A stretch of 29,473 nucleotides of DNA, from contig LSSL01004180.1 of the NCBI GenBank assembly GCA_001953115.1, positions 1 through 29,473 of the forward strand, read 5' to 3'. Within the stretch, counting starts at the first letter, position 1; each line of letters starts with the position of its first letter. The notes under the pieces are model-generated. The model was not told the origin of the DNA. It ran no database searches and saw nothing but the letters and a program-made list of their open reading frames with translations. Below are positions 1 to 11,600 of this stretch, piece after piece. The DNA comes from Smittium mucronatum. Its lineage: Eukaryota > Kickxellomycota > Harpellomycetes > Harpellales > Legeriomycetaceae. The translations under genes were made by a program, and so were the position numbers.

Positions 1-1845
1 GTGGGATGGCTTTTCATTTTTATTTTTTTTATGTTTAATAACTTTAAATTTTTTAAGATTTTTTGTGAGATAATAAAAGGCAAATAAACCCTAAAAAGAC
101 TACCCAAAATTATCATCCACAATTTTAAAAACTCCATTAAATATGGAAATATGTTATAAAAACACTCTTTCCAATTTAATGAAATATATTCGGGTTTAAA
201 TTTATAAGTTGTGATACCAATTATATTTATTAGTGGCACTAGTTCTTCTTTTTAATTTACAGATTAATACATTTTGTTTATTTATTTAACTAATAAAAAA
301 ATTATTATCCTACTTCAACGTTTTTCGAAATTCCTTTTTCTAATTTTTTGTGTATTTTAGTGTGAAAAATTTTTTTTCGGCATAAATTAGGTTTAATCTA
401 TATTTTATACGTTACTATTAATAGAAGTTTTTGTTTAATATTTCAAAAGATAAAAAAACCTCGCCATTGAAGGGCGTTTTGTACTTTACATTCGACAAAA
501 GTTGAATATTGCTTGTAAAATAAATAAAATTTGGTTATTCCGGTCCAGGGAAATCTAATATTATATTAAATGTAAAAATAATAAATTTTATAGATAATTT
601 TTGAAAAAAAAAAAAAAACTTTTATAAATTTCTAGATTTTTCTATTAAAAATAATATTAGAGATTCAAAAAAAGTTAAAAAGTCATCTTCAATTAAGTAT
701 TAACTCATATCCCTTTTTTAAAAAGCTAAAATAAGCCATAATACTATTTAGTAATTGTTATTAATATTTATTAGTTTTCTTTGATATATTTCTATTAAGA
801 AGCGCGAAATTAAAAATAGATTACATTTATTAAGATATTTTTTTCCCGAAATTTTAAATAGTATACCTCAAAATAGTTTTTAACGATTTAAGGTGCGATT
901 TTCTATTGAGTTTTATTCCTGCCTGAATTCCTCAGCCTAAATCTTTTTTTCTATTCTAAAATTTAGAAATTAGAAGGTAAATATTATTTTTTTTCTCGAA
1001 TTATCTACCAATAAAATAATTAAAAGCTAATAATTTTTAATTAATTCCCCTTCATACTTGTATATCTTTACGCTTATCTCTAAATAAAATTGAATAAATT
1101 AAATAGAACAGTTATAGAAGTAATAAAAGATGACTGGTGGTTATATTAGTCCCAGTACTGAAGAATTTTTTAAAAAAAAGACAGCAGAGACCATTCATTG
1201 ACAGGATATGATATATGTTCAACTAATCGACCCACGAAATAAGAAATAATATTAAATATTTTAGCTGTGTTAATAAAGAGGAAACATATTTAAAAATTTA
1301 ATTTCACTCTGTTTAGGCTAATATTTCTGGTAAAAATAAATAGAAATTTTCCAAGTTTGAAAAAATGATAAATTATCCCTGAAAATGAATATCATTTTCA
1401 ATATATATATATAGTTATATATATTAGTAGATATATGTGCTAAATTCTAAAAAAAATATTGGAACTAAAAATATAGATACAAAACAGAAATTATTAACCA
1501 GAGCGGAAAAAATTTAATATAAAACAATAAAGTAAAATAAAGCTCTATCAGACCAGAAACTCGGTATAAAAAGATAAAAATTTGAAATTATTTTTAAAAT
1601 AGTTTAAATATATTGATTCGAAGATCAAATTACAGAATTTTTTCGTACTGTCGATTTTTTAATAAGTATAAATTACAATGAAAATGATAGAATAAGATTT
1701 TAAGTTTAGTATCATAAAGTTAAATAGAGTCAAAATTCAGGTTTTAGTCTATTTATAGTATTTAAAGATACTTAGAGATAATTTTAATTATGAAAAATAT
1801 ACTTTAACTAAATCTTTTCAAAAATCAATAGATTTTTTACTAATT

Positions 1846-1865
1846 TTATTATTATTATTATTATT
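1846..1865. repeat. (TTA)n microsatellite
   Basis: About 20 bp of perfect TTA/ATT trinucleotide repeat inside AT-rich non-coding DNA. Confidence 0.9.
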
Positions 1866-3334
1866 CTATAAGTTACGATAATAATGGCTATAAATAAAAA
1901 GTTAATTTATGCTAAATGTAATATTGTATTAAGAGCATATATATTTAATGTTTATAATGAAAATTTTGAGAAAAATTCTAATAATTTCAGTTAGTAAGTT
2001 TTTTTAAAATTTAAAATTTTTAAGAAAACAAAAAAAAGCCGTTTGAAACCAACATAATAAAATTAATTTTCATTTTATTATAAAATATTGAAATATATCG
2101 AATTTAGTCACAATACAGCTGATTATTTAAGCATTTTTATTCACGAGGGAAACTAATTAATTATTTATTTTACTGTCGATATGACATCAGTCGTTTTTTT
2201 TTTAAAAGAAAAAGTATGTATCGAGGATTTAGACACTTTTCTCTGCATTAATATTTAACTTCTTCTTAAGAAGACAAAAAATTCTCAATTATTTAAAAAA
2301 ATAAAAATTTAAAGCCTGTTTCTTCTTTTTTGATATTTTTTAATGTAATTTTTACGGTTAAATGTTAAAGGCTATAACAATCAAAAAATTTATATTTGAC
2401 GTAAAAACATCCACTAATGCTATGAATGGAGTTAAATAGTTTTTTTTCCGCATTATATCAGTCTTTTTATGGATTACTTTAAATAAATACGCCGATTTTT
2501 CGCGAAATTAAAAATTTTCGAACTTCATTTTTTACATAATTGTGTAAATTATATTTGAAAGTACCGTTTTTTTGTATTTTTTTTAAAGTAATAAACGAAT
2601 ATAAAATTTAATTCGTTTGAAAATTCGGCTAGAATATTTTTTAGAAATGGTGGTATTATTTTGATGATTAATCTTTGAAGAAGCTCCCAATGGCTAAAAG
2701 AGCCATAAAAAAAAGAAAAAAATATATATGTGAGAATATATTGTTAGAAGAATTTATTTTATTGTGCTTAATCAATATTTATTAAAATTTCAGTATATTT
2801 ACATGATTCCCCCCTTTATTATCTGAAAAAAAAACTAAAGAGAGGATAAAATACAGCAAATACAAAAACTATTTTTGAGGTACCTATATCCCTAAAAACG
2901 CATAATGAATAAACAAATCTACTGGTTACAAACATTCTATTTTATTTTATCACTTTCCAAGATTCATAGCGAATAAAAACAAAAAAAAAGCTTTTTTTGA
3001 GTAATTTTGAGTATCTCAGTTGTCTCTTATGTGTGTTATACCTCCATTACAATTTACATTTCTTCTATCATTTTTAAATTAGATTTTATCGGACCAATCA
3101 TCAATTAATAGTGATATTATAGCTTAACGATATTTATGATTATAATTATTTTTTATTTACTTAATTATCTTGAAATCAGGTTCTCAATTTTTCTAAGATT
3201 TTTTTTATTCTTGAATTTAATGGCTCTTAAATATCTTTTAAATGTTATTTTGTTTTTGTTTTTATAAATATTCTTAATTGTGGATTTTTCTCTTATGAGT
3301 ATTTAAAGCACAATATTCATCCATCAGTGTTATT

Positions 3335-3360
3335 TTTATTTATTTATTTATTTATTTATT
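3335..3360. repeat. (TTTA)n microsatellite
   Basis: About 6.5 perfect copies of the tetranucleotide TTTA, read directly from the sequence. Confidence 0.9.
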
Positions 3361-5118
3361 GAATCTAAAACTTTTATTTGAGGATAAGACAGACATTAAG
3401 CGATTTATTCCAACTAAAAAGTATATAAATATATCTAAAAGGCGATATAATTAATTCTGATTATATGATAATTAAATTTATAAAAATAAAAAAGCCACAC
3501 TGAATTCTTTGTATCTTTTTTATTAATTGTTTTAAAATGAAAAAAATATGGTGCGAATTAAAATTAATTTAATAAACTAAAAAAGCGCATATATCAAAAT
3601 TATCAATAAAGTTTTTTCACTTTTAAACTTACCTCAATATTCTTTGTTACCACATATAATTTTTTTATGAAAAGATATAATCCGTGTAAAAGTATCACAA
3701 AAATTTTATAAATCATAATAAAAACGCTTCGAAGTGACCTGTTTTTTTTTTTTTTGAATTTAGTTAAATTTAAAATTATTTTGGTAAATTAATGAGTTTG
3801 AAAATTATTTATTTGGTCCAACCCCTCCCACCCCATATTAAAAAAAGGTAACGAAGCCGAATAAATTTTATTCTTTTTCTAACAAATGGTTTAAATTAGC
3901 ATAAAAACTGCTTAAGGTTTAGAAATAAATAAAATTCCGAGAATAATACCCAAAAAAAATATTATACGCGATTTTTATGTTGTTTTTTTGAATTAATCGT
4001 GCTATTCTTCAGATAAAAAATTTAATATCTTGATTTTTTTAATTTTTTTTTAAAAAAATATAAGGGAGCTCCCGGAAGTTTATATTACATGAAAAATCAC
4101 AATTTTTAAGATTTACTAACTCATTTTATGAATATTATAACTTTATAAACAATTTAAATTTATGAGATAATTTTTTTTTATAAATATATATTTCAAAATC
4201 TCAGATTACGCATGCTTGATATCTAAGATTTGCACATTACAATAAAATATTTCAGGGTGTATATTTTTATTGTGTACCCTTTTTTTTTCTTGCCACATAT
4301 ATTTTTGATTATTATATTATGGTTAATCAAAGGCATTTTTTTAAAAAAAATAAAGTCAATAAATAGTAAATAATGGATAATTTCGACCAAATTTATTTTA
4401 TATAGAATAATATATACTAATTTTAAATATTAATAGGGGTTTTTTAGACATAATTCTTCAAATAAAAATCATTTTTAATAAATAATAATTTTTATGAAAT
4501 ATATATTATATTACACAAAGGGCTCGTTTACATATATATATATTTTTGGATTTAAATTCATATGAAATATCATATCCTATTTAAATTTTCAAAAATAGAC
4601 GTGTATTATTTTTTAACGATATATGAAATGAAGGGTATAATTAAATTAAGAATTTGATTTAGAATTGTTTCATTTCCAATCTTTTACTAAATAACTATCG
4701 ATTTTTAGATATGGTGCTCATTTATTCAATAAAACAGGAATGATTTTTTTTTAAAGTCTCTGTTTTACTTAATTTAACGAAATTTTACCTCCAAATATAT
4801 CAATAAAACCAGGAATACATCTAATAAATGCAAAAATATTTTTAAGAAACCCCTTTTTAATTTATTAACGTTAGAAATATTTTTAAGAACGATTCCATTT
4901 TGAAATAATAATAAAAATGAGGAAATTATTTCATTTGGACGAGATTTTTTTAAAATAAATAAAACATTATCCATCCAAATAAACTAATGTAAATAAGTAC
5001 GTAAATTTCATCGAAATAACGAGGAATCAATTATACTCTTCTAAAATAAAAAATAAGAATTATTTAAGGTCCAAGAGATAAATCTTGAAAAAAAATAATT
5101 AAGTGTAAACCATGATTA

Positions 5119-5170
5119 AATTTATAAAAAACAAAATATATATTAATTTATAAAAAACAAAATATATATT
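5119..5170. repeat. 26-bp perfect tandem duplication
   Basis: Two adjacent identical 26-bp units, 5119-5144 and 5145-5170. Each contains a TTTATAAAAAACAAAA core followed by TATATATT. The start of a third unit (AATTT) follows before the match ends. This is a recent-looking local duplication, since no mismatches have accumulated in sequence that is otherwise eroded. Confidence 0.9.
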
Positions 5171-5924
5171 AATTTTTTAATAGAAAAATATATAGCAATA
5201 AACATATGAATTTATTAAACTGATATTATAATTAAATAGTAAAATTTTGCTGATTTTTAAGAGTATATACCGGATAACACCATTATATTTAGCCAGATTT
5301 TTTTTTATTAGCAATTTTAAAATTAACTATTGGAATTTGACCAAAAATGAATATGAAAATCAAAAAAAAAAATAGTGTTGAATATTCCTATAAATCTAAA
5401 AAATGATATTAAGCTGTTTGATGATGCTAAAACTCTAAATTTATATATGCTTTTTCAAAACGAGAGTTGATATATTTGATTACGAAAGAATTACAGCATA
5501 AATAGTATGTAAAAAACTTCACTACTGCCACAAATATCGAGTTTTCGAAGAAACCTAAAAAAAATACTGTAGGGGTGGGATTTTGAATCACTTTATATTT
5601 TTAATTATTCTAATAATATAGAAAATTTAAGAGACTTAATAACTTAAAAAAATTTAATAAAATTTTTATCGAAGTCCTATAATCTACACATAGACTCTAA
5701 ATTTTAAATTTTCTAGTGAGTCATCCTGTTATTATTACAGGTTTTACAGATATAAACCAAAAATAAATCCCCATATAAATCTCAATTTTCAGTAGAGATG
5801 ATATGAACTCATATTAATGGATGCTTCAAACTTTAAAAATTCAATTGTAAAGCTATAATTTTCTTTGGAACACAAAAAAATTAGTATCGCACTCTGCAAA
5901 AAAATAACAAATTCATCCAAGTAA

Positions 5925-6770
5925 TTTGGTTTAGTTAATAAAAAAAAAAGGTTTTATTTTGCTAAAAAAATTAGGAAAATAATTGGCAAAAAAGAGTGTA
6001 ATCAGTTTAAAAGAGTTTTTTATAATGATTTACGGGAGATGCAGATTTTACCAACACAAGAAATATTCAATAAGTTAAAGTTTTTTTTTTTAGTTAAACT
6101 GAGGCGCTTGGGTATTTTTAGTTATTAAATATGGAAAATCGAAGATTTGTATTTCATACCGAATTCAAAATTTTATGAATGTTATTATATCTTTGGCCCT
6201 TCCACTAAAAATGATCTTGAAAGATTTGTTAGAACAACAAGAGGAAAACATTGATATTATAAATTATCAAGTGTGTTTAATTTTTTGGATAAATATATTA
6301 AAATTACCTATTATCTTTAAAGTTTATCCTTTGGCTATACCCAAAAAATGTTTTACAACATTATCACATTTTCATTTTCACGAAAATTTTATTTAAAATA
6401 CATTTTAATTACTGAGAATAAAAAATTTTTTTGTAATAAATACAGAAGAGGTTGGTTCGTAGAATTATATTGATATTAAAAAAAGATTTGATGGGTTAAG
6501 TTTTGAAAAATTTAACATTGTCATAACAAAATCCTCTGAAAATAATTTATATTTGTCAATGATAGTGCATCTCGCCGGACAGTTTTTTTTTGTAGCGAAA
6601 AAATTTCCTGAAAAAAAAGTGAAAGCATAACTATTAGATTCTTAAACAAAAAAAACTTCAAAGTATAATAAATATTGCATTAATACATTAGATAAAGTCA
6701 GTAGGAAGACCGAAGAAGATTGGAAAAAACTGCAGCTTTATATTTGATATATCATAGGATCAATGGAAAT
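5925..6770 (+). pseudogene. Decayed retroelement pol remnant, possibly Ty1/copia-like
   Basis: Not an intact gene. One forward frame runs from 5925 to about 6470 with only four stops in about 180 codons, where roughly 17 are expected at this A/T content. The signal then moves to another frame, open from 6463 to 6627 and continuing with scattered stops to about 6770. The late part contains FFVAKKFPEKKVKA and, further on, VSRKTEEDWKKLQLYI followed by YIIGSMEI. In many Ty1/copia polymerases the end of the reverse transcriptase reads approximately 'LxxAKRxRPDI ... TRVxxxTEEDWKKLxRVxxYLxGT', which is the order and spacing type seen here. The earlier part has no motif I can assign. No LTRs, catalytic YVDD box or intact RNase H were found. 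The low stop density is seen directly. The copia assignment is from remembered family motifs and is tentative. A decayed host gene is the main alternative. Confidence 0.4.
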
Positions 6771-7120
6771 CTAAAAAGATTCATCTATTTTTTTTTTACA
6801 TTTTTATTAATATAACTAATTTTTTTAAAAAATAAAAAATATATACAAAAATATTAATGGAAGTAAAAAAAATTTTTAGTTAAGAATAATTCGGATTTTA
6901 ACAAATAAAAACTACAAAAAATTTAAAATTATGCCAGCAAATAAAAAAACTAAAAAAAAGTATTATGGAATCATTTATTTATTATAAATACTCATATATA
7001 TTTATGAATGATATATAAAAAAGTAAATATACAATTAAATTAAAATTATCATTAAAAAATAATTCATTGTAATAATACGCAGAGAGCTAAATACACAAGA
7101 GAAAATAACTAAATTGAACG

Positions 7121-7320
7121 AAAATAATAACAAAAATAATTAAAACAATCATTATCACTAAAAAAATACAAAAAACATAAGATTCAACACATAAACACGT
7201 ATAAAAATATACACACCAACCTATCAACCAACCAATTACAACTTCACTACTCTATCATTCTTCCATCCCAATATTCCATAATTTCATCACTTTAGCATCC
7301 ATCATTTCATAAGATATTTT
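7121..7320. other. C-rich, nearly G-free asymmetric stretch
   Basis: By hand count this 200-bp stretch has about 46 C and 4 G on the + strand, and 7201-7260 has no G at all. It includes CCAACC-type and TTCCATCCC-type runs. There is no open reading frame of note on either strand. The asymmetry contrasts with the neighbouring desert, where C and G are both rare and roughly balanced. It could be a promoter-like pyrimidine/CA tract, a degenerate tandem repeat or part of an unrecognised element. No function is assigned. Confidence 0.6.
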
Positions 7321-7534
7321 TCATGCACACCAGATATTAATATAGTCTCATCTCTTTATTATCTTATTCTTAAATTCATACTTTGAAGTTATATTAATAT
7401 AAAAAGTAGCTTTCAGAGCTGAAATTCTTACCTAGTTATCTTAACTTCAATCGCAAACTCTCGGCATGATTTATAAAAACGTACATTGTTGTTTGCTATT
7501 TATTTTTTTGAAATACCTTCTATCTTTCTATATC

Positions 7535-7564
7535 TAATAATAATAATAATAATAATAATAATAA
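7535..7564. repeat. (TAA)10 microsatellite
   Basis: Ten perfect TAA units, the longest trinucleotide run I noticed in the window, about 200 bp downstream of the G-depleted stretch. Confidence 0.92.
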
Positions 7565-8616
7565 GTCGAATTTAAATACTGATTTTGTTCATTTAGAATT
7601 TTTGTATTTTTAATTTATACAATTCCGAAAATTTATCAATGTTTTATTATCTTATTAATTTGGTATATCGTATTATATTATCATATTACTATTATAATAA
7701 TTATTTTTATTTCCTTTGAGTTTATTTGAGATTTGAGATAAATTTAGAACTTTTTAATTTAAAATAATTTCGTCGATATCATAACTTGATTTTTCAGATT
7801 TTTTTTATTCGAACTTAGAGGAATTATTATTCATTCTATATTCCGATTATTTTTTTGATCATATTTTAGTCTTTATTAATCGAATATCAATTTGAAAAGA
7901 TTAAATATCAATAAAAGTAATAGTGGTTAAAAATATTAATAATATATACAACAAGATTTCATTTATAAAAAAGACTATATCTTTTATATGAAGCTTCAAA
8001 AGTACGATATATTTTTCAAAGAATACTATATTTTGGCGACTAATCATATAATTTTGAAATTTAAGTTCATAAAATTGAGTAATATTTATAACTTTAGAAA
8101 TTTAGTTGGTTCGATTTTGAGTTAATTAAAATATCTTTTGTTTTTATTATCAATTACCTGAAATAACTATATAATAATAAAAAAAGCTTTATTTGGTTTA
8201 AAATGATCTTCCATCAAATAAAGGCGCTTAATTGTTAATCACTATATCTGGGATTAATTTTTAGCCAAAAAATAATAGTATTTGGTCCTGTTGAACCATT
8301 ATTAATTCAATATGATTAAAATCTGACCTTTTATATTTGTATTTAAATTTAGGATTTTTTTATTGATATTAATGTCTTATGATTTCAATTTTTTTTCATT
8401 ATATTATTTGAATTCATTATCTAGTCATTTTAAGATCGTATTAATCAGAAAAAAAGGGATTCGAGAAAATAAAATGACTAGAAGATGCAAATATTTTTGA
8501 CGGGACATTATAAAAAATTAAATTTTTATTTATTTATTTTAAATTTTAACTCTTTTTTGAAAAATCTTGGGTTTTAATTTAAACTAGAAGCTTAATCTCC
8601 CATTTGCTAAAAAGCT

Positions 8617-8632
8617 TATATATATATATATA
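8617..8632. repeat. (TA)8 dinucleotide repeat
   Basis: Perfect TA repeat, followed by a long T-run. A similar AT run lies at about 1400-1413. Confidence 0.85.
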
Positions 8633-11600
8633 AATTTTTTTTTTTTTATATAAATTTTAAATATTTACCCAGTAACAATAGTTTAATTAATATGCCATTG
8701 AATATAATTTACTCCATATTTAATAATTTTTGGAAGTTCATTGGGTGTTTTTTTTTTTAAAAAAATTATTTTTACCTTCCTTGAATTGTAATTTTCTTTT
8801 TTCGCTTCAGCGGAATTTTTATTAGGCTCATCTAAATATAAAAACAAAAAAATATAGTATTAATCTTGTTACATATTATGAATACAATAACATTCTTTGT
8901 ATATAATAATTACCATTGGATTATATTTTTTTATTGGAATTTATTTATAATGTTTAAATTCTATTTAAATATAAAATAAAATAGCATAAATTAAAGGATA
9001 TTTATTTTTGAACAGAATATTAGATCAATTATTAATTGGATTTTGATATTAAAATTCTATAGAAATTTTTGCTCGATCTGGTTTTTGAATTCTTTTAGAA
9101 GCATATTTAGGTGTTTCAAATTATTAAATAAAAATAATAAAAGGAAAATTTTGACAATTTTTCATTATTTGTAATGCGGCTATTTGTTTGAAAAATTCAT
9201 TATTATCACCTGAAAATTTATATCTCTATATAAACCAATTTTATACCAAAGTATTCACAAAGGGATTGCTTTTCAAAAATTAAACGAACGTGATTGTTAA
9301 TTTCTTGCAAATTTGAAAGAAAAAGAGCTCTGTTTCTTGTAATTATTATTAATTATAACTCGTATAATTTTAATTTAATATTCATTACATTTAATAATAT
9401 CTTAAAAAAATATTTAATATTCAAAAAAATAACAATATAATGTTTAGTAAAATTTTCTTCGTTACTTTTTCAACAATAATCTGATAAATTAAAAATAGAG
9501 GAAGTTTTATATGTTTTATTTATGGTTTAAGACACAGTTCAAACCTTTATAGATAAATAAATTCCAAATAAAATATAAAAAAATAATATAAAGATTTTAA
9601 TGAAAATCTTACTATCATCTGTTTATCAAGAAATTTAGGCGTTTTTTTAATTTTTTCACCCTCATTTAATTTATATTTTCTCCAAAAATTCGGAATAAGC
9701 AAAATTATTTTTGAGATATTTACGCATTTAACAAAATTAAAAATATGTGACCAAAAACAAGTAACAGACCTATAGAAGTTTTAATTTGTGTATTTTTATA
9801 TTATAATTTAGATTTTCGCTTTAAATTTTAATTTAAAAATAATACACAAATAATAAAAAAATAATCTCTTGACATTTAGCCTAAATCATTAACAGAAGCT
9901 TTTATTTTATTTAAGTTAAAAGTTTTTAGATATATTGAACCTTTTTTCAAAAATAGTGATTTTTCTGGCATAATTAAAATAAATATATCTTGATGATAGT
10001 GTAATAAGCTATTTGCTATCAATAAAGATCGTTAATATTGATATCTAATTATCTTCATAAATATCCTGGCGAAAAAAATTTGACAAATATTTGATTCTCA
10101 AATTTCTTAATTTAAGCAAATATAAAAGCGATGGATATGAAAAAATACGTAATTACATATAAATTACTCTTATAAAATTCCAAAACGTTTTCATAATTTA
10201 AATTATCTTAAAAAATAAACTATGGCTTCTGAAGTAAAATATTTGAGCTGAGATTTTTTGGAAGTTCCACTTCAAATATAATTAATACTTTTTAATAGTA
10301 AAGTTTTTTAGTCGAGTCAGATCTTTTTTATAATCTATAATTAAATTTATTGTGAATTTTGATTTTTATATTCACCCTTGCTTTGAATTTATTGAGATTA
10401 GTAGTTATTAGGTCAAAATTCAGTTAAAATATACAATTTTTTATAGCGGAATTTTTCGGTTTATAGAGAATTTTCCAAGGTGTGGAATAGATATCTAAAA
10501 AAATGAAAATTCGATGGTTTATAATAATTTATATTTTCATTAGTTGGGGGGTTTTAAATTTAAAATCGCTAAAAAAAGCTACATTAGACAATATTGATGG
10601 CATGATGTGTGATTTTCAGCTTTTTTAAAAATAAAAAAAATTTACATATCTGGTGCTAAACTTGATTTTTAAAATCAATTTACCATACTTTTCTTTATTT
10701 TTTATAATTTTTTCAAAAAAAGGTTATTTATCTAATGAAAACGATATTTATTATGGATCCCTCAAAAATAATCCCCATTTATCATTATTAGTTTATAAAT
10801 TAAAATTAATAATTTATGAAGTAAAAATATTAATTAATCTTGTATACTTCACCAATAGCGGCGTTATGTTTGCGAAATAATGAATTTTACTTCTTAATTA
10901 AGCAAAAAAAGATTTTATTACTTGTATAAATAATAATTTTTTTCCCTCATTTTTTTAATGCAAATTTTATCTGCTGTAATTAAATTTTTTTATAATGATG
11001 GTATTTTGCTTATTATTATTTTTAAGGATTTCGATTAAAAATATAGGAAATATGTAATTTTTCGCAAAAAAATTTTTTTCTGCCCAATTTCTATTATACT
11101 AATATAAATATGTTTAGTTTTTGCAAATTTTTTTCAAAATTTTAATTTAATAGGTTGGGTTAAATTTTTTTACTAAAAATTAAATTCCTAAAATATGTTA
11201 TAAGAGTAATACTTTTTGTGAATGGCATTTAAAAGATTAAGCGAAAACATTTTTAAAGTATAGAATATACCCTTATTTCTGCATATAGTTGAATTATTAT
11301 AAACATTTTATAAAAAAATACAGGAAAATAAGTAGTATTTCTTAATTATATTAATTTTTCTCTTTTATTATTTTTTTTTTGATAAAAATATCGAACTAAG
11401 AAAAATTTATAAAAGAAACCATAAAAAGTGCTATTTTCTTCCGGTTAACCAACTATAAATACCACCTTTGAAAATTTTATTTTATTTTTATCGAGATAAA
11501 AAATTAGATGAGCATAGTGTAATATTTTATAATCAAAAGAAAATGTCCATTTTAAATAAAACATGTAAAAAAATTTCAATATATTTTCATATATTTTCAT

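Larger units (their letters stand above)
1..5924. other. AT-rich gene desert, 5' part
   Basis: No supportable gene. The stretch consists of A- and T-runs, short AT microsatellites and scattered reading frames under about 65 codons, which are expected by chance at this base composition. Two short open frames have less biased amino-acid composition: one at about 1131-1220 (+) and one at about 2340-2515 (-). They may be eroded coding sequence, but I cannot assign either to a family. I see no tRNA, rRNA, telomere repeat or CRISPR-like array. Confidence 0.6.

Noticed and set aside
6175..6396. Forward ATG frame of 73 codons
   Set aside because: It overlaps the decayed coding region in a different frame. 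The neighbouring frame has the more protein-like composition and continues over a longer distance, so this ORF looks like its shadow.
8108..8125. GGTTCGATT resembling a tRNA T-loop / B box
   Set aside because: The flanking bases cannot form a T stem, and there is no D arm or acceptor stem upstream.
10653..10880. Forward open frame of 75 codons
   Set aside because: The frame is low-complexity and hydrophobic, starts in A/T-rich sequence, and no family is recognised.
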